Shown here one piece after another: positions 16,376 through 24,897 of a stretch of DNA of 64,000 bases. The translations under genes were made by a program, and so were the position numbers. The notes under the pieces were generated by a model. The model was not told the origin of the DNA and ran no database searches. It saw nothing but the letters and a program-made list of their open reading frames with translations. The DNA lies in assembly GCA_040779335.1 (NCBI GenBank), contig JBFONV010000003.1, forward strand, positions 186,001-250,000. Reading direction: 5' to 3'. How positions within the stretch are numbered: position 1 is the first letter of the stretch; each line of letters starts with the position of its first letter. Source of the stretch: JBFONV01 sp040779335. GTDB taxonomy: Bacteria; Pseudomonadota; Gammaproteobacteria; Enterobacterales; Alteromonadaceae.

Positions 16376-19006
16376 ATGAACTATGAATACCGCAAGCCAC
16401 TGCCAGATTATAAAATAAATGGCACCAGCATAGATTTCTTTGATACGCGCGCTGCAATTGAAGCTATTCAACCTGGTAGCTATGCCAAACTTCCTTATAC
16501 CTCTCGTGTTTTAGCCGAGCAATTGGTGCGTAAATGCGAACCATCAAACTTAACGGCTTCTTTAAAACAAATTATTGAAGGTAAACAAGATCTTGATTTT
16601 CCTTGGTATCCCGCGCGCGTGGTGTGTCATGATATTCTAGGACAAACGGCTTTGGTTGATTTAGCCGGCCTTCGAGATGCGATTGCGGAACAAGGTGGCG
16701 ACCCTGCTAAAGTTAATCCTGTGGTGCCAACCCAGTTAATTGTGGATCACTCATTGGCAGTAGAGCATGCCGGTTTTGAAGCTGACGCATTTGACAAAAA
16801 CCGTGCTATTGAAGATCGACGCAACGAAGACAGATTTCATTTTATCGAATGGACTAAAACGGCGTTTAAAAATGTTGATGTGATCCCTGCGGGCAACGGC
16901 ATTATGCATCAAATAAACCTTGAGAAAATGTCGCCGGTTATCCAGTTGCGTGATGGTGTTGCATTTCCTGATACTTGTGTCGGTACCGACAGCCATACGC
17001 CACATGTTGACGCTTTAGGGGTTATCGCTATTGGCGTTGGCGGGTTAGAAGCTGAAACCGTTATGCTTGGTCGTCCGTCAATGATGAGATTGCCAGATAT
17101 TGTTGGAGTTAAACTTATTGGTCAGCGTCAACCGGGTATTACGGCTACTGATATTGTTTTGGCAATAACTGAATTTTTGCGCAATGAAAAAGTTGTTTCA
17201 AGTTACTTAGAGTTTTTTGGTGATGGCACCAAAGAGTTAACTATCGGTGACAGAGCAACAATTTCTAATATGACACCAGAGTATGGTGCTTCAGCGGGTA
17301 TGTTTTATATCGATCAGCAAACCATTGATTATTTAACATTAACGGGGCGTGAACCTGAGCAAGTGGCATTAGTTGAAAGTTACGCTAAACATACGGGCTT
17401 GTGGGCAGATGATCTTGTTGATGCGCAATATCAACGGGTATTAACCTTCGACTTATCGAGTGTTGGCCGCAACATGGCTGGCCCTTCTAATCCCCATCGA
17501 CGCTTAGCAACCGCTGATTTAGCGAGTACGGGAATCGCTAAAGATCTCGACAAATGTTTATTGCAAGAACAAGAGGGCAGCATGCCCGATGGTGCAGTAA
17601 TAATTGCTGCTATAACCAGTTGTACTAATACTTCTAACCCGCGCAATGTTGTTGCTGCAGGTTTAGTGGCGAAAAAAGCGAATGAACTGGGCTTAGTGCG
17701 CAAACCTTGGGTTAAATCTTCGTTTGCTCCAGGTTCAAAAGTGGCAAAACTGTATTTAGAGGAAGCGGGCCTGTTACCTGAAATGGAAAAACTAGGCTTT
17801 GGGATTGTTGGGTACGCTTGTACAACCTGCAATGGCATGTCAGGGGCGTTAGATCCTAAAATTCAGCAAGAAGTGATCGATAGAGATTTATACGCCACGG
17901 CAGTATTGTCAGGCAATCGTAACTTTGATGGTCGTATTCACCCTTACGCTAAGCAAGCATTTTTAGCGTCTCCGCCGTTGGTGGTAGCCTATGCTATTGC
18001 TGGTACGATGCGCTTTGATATTGAAAAAGATAGTTTAGGTACTGATAAACAGGGCAATCAAATTACGCTAAAAGATATTTGGCCATCGGATGAAGAAATT
18101 GATGCAATCGTCAATGAATTTGTTAAGCCTGAACAATTTAAGAAAATTTATACCCCGATGTTTGACTTAGGCGCTTTTGAACCAGCTGAAAGTCCGCTTT
18201 ATGATTGGCGCCCACAAAGTACGTATATTCGCCGTCCGCCATACTGGGAAGGCGCATTAGCAGGTGAGCGCACCATGAAGGGGATGCGTCCATTAGCGGT
18301 ATTAGGAGATAATATCACTACCGATCATTTGTCACCGTCTAACGCCATTATGCTAGACAGTGCCGCGGGGGCATATTTACACAAAATGGGCTTGCCAGAA
18401 GAAGACTTTAATTCTTATGCGACCCATCGCGGAGATCACTTAACCGCACAGCGTGCTACCTTTGCTAATCCAAAATTGCTTAATGAGATGTGCCTTGATG
18501 AACAAGGTCAGATAAAACAAGGTTCGCTGGCACGTATTGAACCTGATGGCAAAGAAAGTCGCATGTGGGAAGCTATTGAAACCTATATGGAGCGCAAGCA
18601 GCCACTAATTATTGTTGCTGGTGCTGATTATGGGCAAGGTTCTTCTCGCGATTGGGCGGCCAAAGGGGTACGACTAGCGGGTGTTGAGGTTATTGTCGCT
18701 GAAGGATTTGAGCGTATACATCGCACTAACTTGGTGGGCATGGGGGTTTTACCGTTAGAGTTCGTTAATGGGGAAACACGTCATACTTATCACATTGATG
18801 GTACAGAAACCTTTGATGTTAAAGGTCAAACCGCTGCTGGCGGAGCCATGACTGTAGTGATGACTCGTCATGCAGGGGAAAATAGTGGTGAAGTGATCGA
18901 AATACCAGTGAAATGTCGATTAGATACTGCCGAAGAAGTCTCGGTTTATAATGCCGGCGGCGTATTACAAAAGTTTGCCCAAGACTTTTTGCAGTCTAAT
19001 CGCTAA
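16376..19006 (+). CDS. acnD: Fe/S-dependent 2-methylisocitrate dehydratase AcnD
   Basis: A 876-residue aconitase-family enzyme that converts 2-methylcitrate to 2-methyl-trans-aconitate and works with PrpF in place of PrpD. The cluster ligands are Cys416 ('ITSCTNTSNP'), Cys482 and Cys485 ('ACTTCNG'). The swivel domain has 'LGDNITTDHLSPSNAI' and 'YGQGSSRDWAAKG'. ATG 16376 is chosen over an upstream TTG. The 166 bp before it contain a short AACGAC/GTCGTT palindrome but no clear terminator. A strong hairpin-terminator follows before prpF. Confidence 0.96.
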   Translation: MNYEYRKPLPDYKINGTSIDFFDTRAAIEAIQPGSYAKLPYTSRVLAEQLVRKCEPSNLTASLKQIIEGKQDLDFPWYPARVVCHDILGQTALVDLAGLRDAIAEQGGDPAKVNPVVPTQLIVDHSLAVEHAGFEADAFDKNRAIEDRRNEDRFHFIEWTKTAFKNVDVIPAGNGIMHQINLEKMSPVIQLRDGVAFPDTCVGTDSHTPHVDALGVIAIGVGGLEAETVMLGRPSMMRLPDIVGVKLIGQRQPGITATDIVLAITEFLRNEKVVSSYLEFFGDGTKELTIGDRATISNMTPEYGASAGMFYIDQQTIDYLTLTGREPEQVALVESYAKHTGLWADDLVDAQYQRVLTFDLSSVGRNMAGPSNPHRRLATADLASTGIAKDLDKCLLQEQEGSMPDGAVIIAAITSCTNTSNPRNVVAAGLVAKKANELGLVRKPWVKSSFAPGSKVAKLYLEEAGLLPEMEKLGFGIVGYACTTCNGMSGALDPKIQQEVIDRDLYATAVLSGNRNFDGRIHPYAKQAFLASPPLVVAYAIAGTMRFDIEKDSLGTDKQGNQITLKDIWPSDEEIDAIVNEFVKPEQFKKIYTPMFDLGAFEPAESPLYDWRPQSTYIRRPPYWEGALAGERTMKGMRPLAVLGDNITTDHLSPSNAIMLDSAAGAYLHKMGLPEEDFNSYATHRGDHLTAQRATFANPKLLNEMCLDEQGQIKQGSLARIEPDGKESRMWEAIETYMERKQPLIIVAGADYGQGSSRDWAAKGVRLAGVEVIVAEGFERIHRTNLVGMGVLPLEFVNGETRHTYHIDGTETFDVKGQTAAGGAMTVVMTRHAGENSGEVIEIPVKCRLDTAEEVSVYNAGGVLQKFAQDFLQSNR

Positions 19007-19017
19007 ATCGTCTTATC

Positions 19018-19051
19018 AATGAACAGCAAAAGGTTGCTGTTCATTGTTTTT
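19018..19051 (+). terminator. intrinsic terminator between acnD and prpF
   Basis: AATGAACAGCAA (19018-19029) and TTGCTGTTCATT (19034-19045) form a perfect 12-bp stem with a 4-base loop, followed by G and five T (19047-19051). It lies 11 bases after the acnD stop and ends just before the prpF ribosome site, so prpF is likely expressed by read-through at a lower level than acnD. Confidence 0.85.
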
Positions 19052-19064
19052 AAAGGAAATATGC

Positions 19065-20243
19065 ATGAACTATGTACCTCAAATTAAAATCCCCGCAACT
19101 TATATGCGTGGCGGTACTTCTAAAGGCGTGTTTTTCAATTTAGCTGATTTGCCGGTACGTTGCCAAGTACCGGGAGAGGCACGCGATAACATGTTGCTGC
19201 GGGTCATTGGTTCACCTGATCCTTATGCTAAGCAAACCGATGGCATGGGCGGTGCAACTTCAAGCACCAGCAAAACCGTTATTTTAGCAAAAAGCACCGT
19301 AGCCAATCATGATGTTGATTATCTATTTGGCCAAGTGGCGATAGATAAAGCGTTTGTTGATTGGAGTGGTAATTGCGGTAATTTAACCGCCGCTGTCGGC
19401 TCTTTTGCCATTTATTCGGGTTTAGTCGATGCCAGTCGTATCCCTGATAACGGTGTTTGCACTGTGCGAATTTGGCAGGCGAATATTAGTAAGACCATTA
19501 TTGCTCAGATTCCTATTATTAATGGTGAAGTGCAAGAAACAGGTGACTTTGAGTTAGATGGTGTAACTTTTCCAGCCGCAGAAGTGCCGGTTGAATTTAT
19601 TGCCCCCGTTGATCCTTCAGAAGCGATGTTTCCAACAGGCAATATTGTCGATGAACTAGAAGTTCCTGATGTAGGCACGTTTAAAGCGACCATGATCAAT
19701 GCAGGTATTCCGACCATTTTTTTAAATGCCGAGGAAATAGGTTATTCAGGTACCGAGTTACAAGACGATATTAATAATGATGAGCAAGCATTAAAACGTT
19801 TTGAAACGATAAGGGCGTATGGCGCAATCAAAATGGGGCTAATTGCCACTGTCGAGGAAGCGCAAGCTCGTCAACACACACCGAAAGTCGCTTTTGTTTC
19901 ATCTGCACAAAGCTATATCGCATCCAGTGGCAAAAATATTTCGTATCAAGACATTGATTTGAATGTGCGAGCATTATCAATGGGGAAACTTCATCATGCT
20001 ATGATGGGCACTGCTGCAGTAGCCATTGGCACCGCGGCTGCTATTCCTGGTACCGTAGTTAATTTAGCTGCTGGTGGTGGCGTAAGAGAAACGGTAACCT
20101 TTGGACACCCGTCTGGCACGTTAAAAGTGGGCGCACAAGCTTCAATGGAAGCGGGAAAGTGGCAGGTAAATAAAGCCGTGATGAGTCGAAGTGCACGTAT
20201 ATTAATGGAAGGCTGGGTACGCGTACCAGGAGATAGTTTTTAA
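19065..20243 (+). CDS. prpF: 2-methylaconitate cis-trans isomerase PrpF
   Basis: A 392-residue diaminopimelate-epimerase-fold protein. It isomerises the trans-aconitate product of AcnD so that the methylcitrate cycle can proceed. 'ATYMRGGTSKGVFF', 'DGMGGATSSTSKTVI', 'SGNCGNLTAAVGSFAI' (with the catalytic-position Cys) and 'GGGVRETVTFGHPSGTLKVGA' are characteristic of PrpF. The ATG at 19065 follows TAAAGGAAAT; upstream in-frame codons would run into the terminator stem. It closes the cluster and is followed by a bidirectional terminator. Confidence 0.96.
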   Translation: MNYVPQIKIPATYMRGGTSKGVFFNLADLPVRCQVPGEARDNMLLRVIGSPDPYAKQTDGMGGATSSTSKTVILAKSTVANHDVDYLFGQVAIDKAFVDWSGNCGNLTAAVGSFAIYSGLVDASRIPDNGVCTVRIWQANISKTIIAQIPIINGEVQETGDFELDGVTFPAAEVPVEFIAPVDPSEAMFPTGNIVDELEVPDVGTFKATMINAGIPTIFLNAEEIGYSGTELQDDINNDEQALKRFETIRAYGAIKMGLIATVEEAQARQHTPKVAFVSSAQSYIASSGKNISYQDIDLNVRALSMGKLHHAMMGTAAVAIGTAAAIPGTVVNLAAGGGVRETVTFGHPSGTLKVGAQASMEAGKWQVNKAVMSRSARILMEGWVRVPGDSF

Positions 20244-20304
20244 TAATTCCTATTTAATTACACTAGCCTAATAAGTTCGTGAAAATGTTTAAGCGCTAGA
20301 AACG

Positions 20305-20336
20305 AAAAAGCCGTATTAATGTAATGCGGCTTTTTT
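20305..20336. terminator. bidirectional terminator between prpF and the DUF3108 gene
   Basis: AAAAAGCCG and CGGCTTTTTT flank a pairing ATTA/TAAT core with a short loop. T-runs are present on both strands, so it can end transcription of prpF from the left and of the DUF3108 gene from the right. Confidence 0.88.
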
Positions 20337-20364
20337 ATTGCTATTTAAAGTTGATTAACGGAGA

Positions 20365-21123
20365 TTAATTAGCCGCAGGAACAATTTTATTATCGTCAAA
20401 TTTCACTGACTTTAATTGCACTTCAAATTGTTCAACCCCACCTTTGGTTTGATAAAGTTTTACTAATAAGTAGTTTAACTCTGGTGCAAACCATGCGTAG
20501 GTTACCCGTTCCTTTTCAACTACTTCACGTTTTAAGCGAATGGTATTGACTAAACCATAAGGTAACATCAGTTCTTCTTTATCGTCATATTGATAAACAT
20601 AATTTTTAATAGAACCTGATGTTTTGATCACCGGGTAAACATAATGTTTTTGTGTCGGGTTGTTAATTAAATTGATGCGGTGTTGCAGATGATAACTCAA
20701 TGAGTCTTGAATATTGGTCGGAAATTCAACGTTTATTTCTTTTTTATCTTTTAGATTAGTAGCGCTATTGTTACTAACGTCATATTGCCATTCATACTTT
20801 TTATCTCGACCAGTGCCTTCTCGAGTATATTTATAATGAACAGGAGTAACGTGATCTTTATCTAATTTTACCAAGGAGCTTTCTTTACGTTCGTCAGAGA
20901 AAATAAGCCATTCGATGTTAGTCTCATAACTATAACGAGCGGTGTTATCGTCAAGGTATTCGAGTTGTCTGATACCAGTCCCCACGGGATCTGATTTTCG
21001 CAAAATACTGTATTCGGCGGTAAATGGTTTGATGACGTTTTCAATGGATTGTGGTTCATTTGCATGAACCACTGTACTTACAAGCGCAAAAAGAGCAACG
21101 GAACAACATAATTTTCTTAGCAT
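20365..21123 (-). CDS. DUF3108 periplasmic protein
   Basis: A 252-residue exported protein. The chosen ATG (21123) gives a signal peptide, 'MLRKLCCSVALFALVSTVVHA', with AAGGTC as ribosome site; the longer open frame runs into purN and is unlikely. The mature part is rich in beta strands with 'FTAEYSILRKSDPVGTG', 'YSYETNIEW' and 'LPYGLVNTIRLKR...YAWFAPELNYLLVKLYQ', the DUF3108 pattern. Such proteins lie beside purMN in many gammaproteobacteria; the function is unknown, possibly an envelope lipid or polysaccharide carrier. It is 28 bp downstream of purN and may be cotranscribed. Confidence 0.85.
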   Translation of the reverse strand: MLRKLCCSVALFALVSTVVHANEPQSIENVIKPFTAEYSILRKSDPVGTGIRQLEYLDDNTARYSYETNIEWLIFSDERKESSLVKLDKDHVTPVHYKYTREGTGRDKKYEWQYDVSNNSATNLKDKKEINVEFPTNIQDSLSYHLQHRINLINNPTQKHYVYPVIKTSGSIKNYVYQYDDKEELMLPYGLVNTIRLKREVVEKERVTYAWFAPELNYLLVKLYQTKGGVEQFEVQLKSVKFDDNKIVPAAN

Positions 21124-21151
21124 ATAAAGACCTTTTTCGACTCTACAATTA

Positions 21152-21796
21152 TTATTCTTCGCTTGCATAACCTGATGGTGGAAGACTGTTACCGTCAAGT
21201 AATACACCGTCATTGACCATAGCTGCGCGCTCTTCACAGAACCATTTTACCACTAAAGGGTAAATTCTATGTTCTTGTTCGTGAACCCGACTTGCCAATT
21301 CGTCGGCAGTGTCGCCAGCAAAAACTGGCACTTTAGCTTGAAGTATCACCGGACCACCGTCTAGTTCTTCTGTAACAAAATGCACGCTAACGCCGTGTTC
21401 AGTGTCGCCAGCATCAATAGCACGCTGATGGGTATGCAAACCTTGATACTTTGGCAACAAAGATGGATGAATGTTCAATAATTTTCCATGAAAATGTTGA
21501 ACAAACGCCGGCGTTAGAATACGCATAAAACCAGCGAGTACGATCAAATCGGCATTAAAGGCATCAATTTTTTCAATTAATGCCAGATCATAGCTTTCTC
21601 TTGACTCAAATGATTGATGAGAAAGGCATAGGGTTTCAATATTGGCATCTTGGGCTCTAACTAAGCCATAGGCGTCTTCTTTATTAGAGATCACGCCAAC
21701 AACTTCTCCAGGGAAACTGGGAGATTTGCAAGCGTCAATGATCGCTTGCAAATTTGTGCCACTACCAGAGATCAATACTACAATTTTTTTGCGCAT
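21152..21796 (-). CDS. purN: phosphoribosylglycinamide formyltransferase PurN
   Basis: A 214-residue GAR transformylase, step 3 of purine synthesis using 10-formyl-THF. 'VLISGSGTNLQAIIDAC' binds the phosphate, and 'GFMRILTPAFVQHFHGKLLNIHPSLLPKYQGLHTHQRAIDAGDTEHGVSVHFV' holds the catalytic Asn-His-Asp set. It lies three bases after purM on the minus strand and is clearly cotranscribed with it. Confidence 0.97.
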   Translation of the reverse strand: MRKKIVVLISGSGTNLQAIIDACKSPSFPGEVVGVISNKEDAYGLVRAQDANIETLCLSHQSFESRESYDLALIEKIDAFNADLIVLAGFMRILTPAFVQHFHGKLLNIHPSLLPKYQGLHTHQRAIDAGDTEHGVSVHFVTEELDGGPVILQAKVPVFAGDTADELASRVHEQEHRIYPLVVKWFCEERAAMVNDGVLLDGNSLPPSGYASEE

Positions 21797-21799
21797 TGC

Positions 21800-22858
21800 T
21801 TATGCCTTAGTAATGACCACTTGTTCTTCACTGTCTTGCTTTTCGGTGATCTCACCAATATGCCAAGCGTTTTCACCATGTGCGGTTAAAATTTCAAGAC
21901 TTTTCTCAACGGCGTCACTTGGTACCGCAATGATCATACCGACACCACAGTTAAAGGTACGGTACATTTCATGAGTAGTGATATTGCCGTTTTCTTGTAA
22001 CCAGTTGAAAATTTCTGGCCATTGCCAGCTATTTTCATTAATAACGGCTTGGGCACTTTCTGGTAAAACTCGAGGAATATTTTCCCAAAAACCGCCACCT
22101 GTAATGTGAGATAACGCGTGGACATTAACTTCTTTAAGTAGGGCTAATACTGATTTTACGTAAATTTTAGTCGGCATGATTAAATGATCGGCAATCGTTT
22201 TATCATTTAACATTTCTTGTGTGTCAGTATTGTTTACTTCTAACACTTTACGAATTAGCGAATAACCATTTGAATGAGGACCAGAAGAGCCTAACGCGAT
22301 AAGTTGATCACCTGCGGCGACGCTGCTGCCGTCAAGTAAGCGAGATTTTTCCGCTACACCGACACAAAAACCAGCGATATCATAGTCGCCAGCATGATAC
22401 ATACCTGGCATTTCAGCAGTTTCACCACCAACCAAAGCACATCCAGCTAAAACACAACCATCAGCAATACCTGAAACAACATCTGAAGCAACAGCAACAT
22501 CTAGTTTATCTGTCGCATAATAGTCTAAGAAAAATAACGGTTCAGCGCCTTGAACAATCAAATCGTTTACGCACATGGCAACTAAATCAATACCGACAGT
22601 GTCATGTTTTGCTAAGTCGATGGCTAAACGTAGTTTAGTGCCGACACCATCAGTACCTGCGACTAATACGGGTTCTTTATAGCCAGTAGGAAGTTGACAT
22701 ACTGAGCCGAAGCCGCCTAGACCGCCCATTACTTCGGGACGAGTGGTACGCTTTACTGCACCTTTAATGTTTTCAACAAGGGCATTACCTGCATCAATGT
22801 CAACACCAGCATCTTTATAGCTTAGAGACTGTTTTTGTTCGCTCACGAGAAACCTCAA
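21800..22858 (-). CDS. purM: phosphoribosylformylglycinamidine cyclo-ligase PurM
   Basis: A 352-residue AIR synthetase, ATP-dependent step 5 of purine synthesis. 'SYKDAGVDIDAGNALVENIK' is the classic N-terminus; 'GTDGVGTKL', 'DLIVQGAEPLFFLDYYATDKLD' and 'GGETAEMPGMY' are nucleotide- and substrate-binding blocks. It is the first gene of purMN, divergent from the DUF2066 gene across 122 bp. I saw no clear PurR operator in that gap. Confidence 0.97.
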   Translation of the reverse strand: MRFLVSEQKQSLSYKDAGVDIDAGNALVENIKGAVKRTTRPEVMGGLGGFGSVCQLPTGYKEPVLVAGTDGVGTKLRLAIDLAKHDTVGIDLVAMCVNDLIVQGAEPLFFLDYYATDKLDVAVASDVVSGIADGCVLAGCALVGGETAEMPGMYHAGDYDIAGFCVGVAEKSRLLDGSSVAAGDQLIALGSSGPHSNGYSLIRKVLEVNNTDTQEMLNDKTIADHLIMPTKIYVKSVLALLKEVNVHALSHITGGGFWENIPRVLPESAQAVINENSWQWPEIFNWLQENGNITTHEMYRTFNCGVGMIIAVPSDAVEKSLEILTAHGENAWHIGEITEKQDSEEQVVITKA

Positions 22859-22980
22859 TTAATTACCGACTGTACGTAAAGGCGCATATTCTAACAGCGC
22901 GTGCGCTCGGTGAAAATCTTTATAAGAAATTATTTTTTATATGTGATTAAAACCAGAAACAATATGATAAGATCTTCAAC

Positions 22981-24111
22981 ATGAAATTGAATCCTCGTCA
23001 CAGTATGATCAGATATTGGTTTGTTTTAATTAGTCTTTTCACATTTTCCTTTGCTCAGGCCATTGAGGTTGAGGATTTGTATTTGGCTAAAGTTCCGGTG
23101 CAATCACAGGCAAGTAATTTACGCGCTAACGCGATTAAGCAGGCATTGGCCGCTGTTTTTTTAAAGGTTGGTGGTAAACAGTCGGCTATTGAACAACCGA
23201 TTTTTAAGCAAGCGATAAGAAACTATAATAAGTACTTGTCACAATATCGATATGAAAAACAGCAAGATAATATGTTTTTAGTGGCAATGTTTAATGAAGA
23301 TAAAGTTAATGCATTATTTGTCGAAGCAAACACCGCTATTTGGGGCCGTTTAAGGCCGCAAATTTTGCTATGGGGTGTTGAAGAAAATAAATTATCACGC
23401 AGTTTATTGGGCGAGTTATCCGGCTCTGAGTTGCCTATTATCGTCAACCGTTTTTCTCGTGAACGCGGATTACCTATTATCATGCCGCTTATGGATATAG
23501 AAGATAGTAACAATATCCAAGTTGCGGATATTTGGGGGCGATTTGAAAACCCTATTTTGCAAGCATCTAGTCGTTACAACGCTGAAGCAGTGATCATATT
23601 GCGCATCTCCAATAGTAGTTTAGTGCCGCAAAAAGAAGATGAAAGTAACTGTCAGCCGTTATGTAAAACAATAGTCTCCGACTATGTGTTGGATTGGAGT
23701 TTAATTTCTGATAATCAAGGGGTTGGCCGCCAGCAGTTTGGTCAACGTTATCAAGGGCGTGATAAAGACTCTTTGGTTGTTGATGCGTTAAACGATATTA
23801 CTGAGCTTATTTATCAAGGTTACGCGTTATCTACGGTAACCAGTAATGAGTTTGTTATCGATGTTGCTAATATAAATTCTATTGAAACCTTTATGAAAGT
23901 GTATTCGTTTATCGAAGAGTTGTCTGCAGTAAAAGCGCTGAGTTTAGTTGCGGTCAACGAAAATAATTATCGGTTTAATATTCATCTACTGGGGTCGAAA
24001 AGTGCACTGTTGTCGTCGCTTAAATTGAATAACTTACTGACACAATATATCGATCCGTTAGCGCCGCCAGACATAGACGATGTTCCTGTTTTCTATTGGA
24101 AGAACCAATGA
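22981..24111 (+). CDS. DUF2066 exported protein
   Basis: A 376-residue protein with an N-terminal signal sequence (hydrophobic 'WFVLISLFTFSFAQA'). 'VPVQSQASNLRANAIKQALAAVFLKVGGKQ' is the DUF2066 signature. The rest is alpha/beta with 'ILLWGVEE' and repeated YSFI/ALSL strands. DUF2066 proteins sit next to hda in Shewanella, Colwellia and Pseudomonas; function is unknown. Its stop overlaps the hda start (ATGA), so the pair is coupled, which may say more about gene order than function. Confidence 0.85.
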   Translation: MKLNPRHSMIRYWFVLISLFTFSFAQAIEVEDLYLAKVPVQSQASNLRANAIKQALAAVFLKVGGKQSAIEQPIFKQAIRNYNKYLSQYRYEKQQDNMFLVAMFNEDKVNALFVEANTAIWGRLRPQILLWGVEENKLSRSLLGELSGSELPIIVNRFSRERGLPIIMPLMDIEDSNNIQVADIWGRFENPILQASSRYNAEAVIILRISNSSLVPQKEDESNCQPLCKTIVSDYVLDWSLISDNQGVGRQQFGQRYQGRDKDSLVVDALNDITELIYQGYALSTVTSNEFVIDVANINSIETFMKVYSFIEELSAVKALSLVAVNENNYRFNIHLLGSKSALLSSLKLNNLLTQYIDPLAPPDIDDVPVFYWKNQ

Positions 24112-24824
24112 AAGAAGTTGCGCAACTTGCATTAGCTGTACAATTGCCTGACGACGAAACGTTTGAAAGCTTTCAAAGTGAAAGTCATCAAGGGGTACTC
24201 AATCAGCTGCAGGATTTTATAGCTCGTGAAAATGCAGATATAGGACAACCAAACAGTTTTTACCTGTTCGGTATAAAGGGCGTTGGTAAATCTCACTTAC
24301 TACATGCGAGTTGTGTATATGCAACAGAGTTAGGTAAGTCGTCGTTATGTTTGTCGTTTTCCGAAATTAAGCAATTATCGGTTGAAATATTAGATGGCCT
24401 CGAACAAATTGATTTAATTTGTTTAGATGATATTCAGCTGATCGCTAATGATAGTGATTGGCAGCGTGCGGTATTTGATTTGTTTAATCGCGCAATTGAA
24501 CATAATAAGTGTTTAATTATCACGGGTGATCAAAGTGCAGCAAAGCTCGGGATAAGCTTACCTGATTTAGTGTCGAGGTTAACTTGGGGATATACTGAGC
24601 AAGTTAAAACACTCAGTGATGATGACAAAATTATCGCATTGCAATATCGAGCCCAGCAACGTGGTATGGCATTAAATAATGATGTTGCCCGCTATTTACT
24701 TAATCGACTGAGTCGAGATATGGCAAGTTTAATTTCTTCGCTAGATGAGCTTGATAAAGCGTCTATTAGAGAACAGCGCAAAATTACTATTCCTTTTATT
24801 AAAGACGTGCTATTGAATAATTAA
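24108..24824 (+). CDS. hda: DnaA regulatory inactivator Hda
   Basis: A 238-residue DnaA-like AAA+ protein. The P-loop 'GIKGVGKSHLL', Walker B 'LICLDDIQ', and 'LISSLDELDKASIREQRKITIPFIKDVL' match Hda. Near the N-terminus 'AQLALAVQLPDDETFESF' corresponds to the clamp-binding QL[SP]L motif of E. coli Hda, here QLALAV. Hda with the beta clamp stimulates hydrolysis of DnaA-bound ATP and prevents re-initiation. ATG 24108 gives the short N-terminus expected, rather than TTG 24096. Confidence 0.94.
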   Translation: MKEVAQLALAVQLPDDETFESFQSESHQGVLNQLQDFIARENADIGQPNSFYLFGIKGVGKSHLLHASCVYATELGKSSLCLSFSEIKQLSVEILDGLEQIDLICLDDIQLIANDSDWQRAVFDLFNRAIEHNKCLIITGDQSAAKLGISLPDLVSRLTWGYTEQVKTLSDDDKIIALQYRAQQRGMALNNDVARYLLNRLSRDMASLISSLDELDKASIREQRKITIPFIKDVLLNN

Positions 24825-24866
24825 CCTGAGTTCGGCTTAATGAATATTTGTTAAACCGAGTTCAGG
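24825..24866. terminator. imperfect hairpin between convergent hda and lipoprotein genes
   Basis: CCTGAGTTCGG (24825-24835) and the segment ending CCGAGTTCAGG (24856-24866) pair with G-U and mismatch positions, extended by TTAA on both arms. It starts at the hda stop and faces the convergent lipoprotein gene. No T-run is present. Confidence 0.4.
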
Positions 24867-24897
24867 AAATTTGACGACTCATCCTATTGTACAGCTA

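Noticed and set aside
20365..21237. Extended form of the DUF3108 gene starting inside purN
   Set aside because: The signal peptide begins at 21123 with a ribosome site; the upstream part is the shadow of purN.
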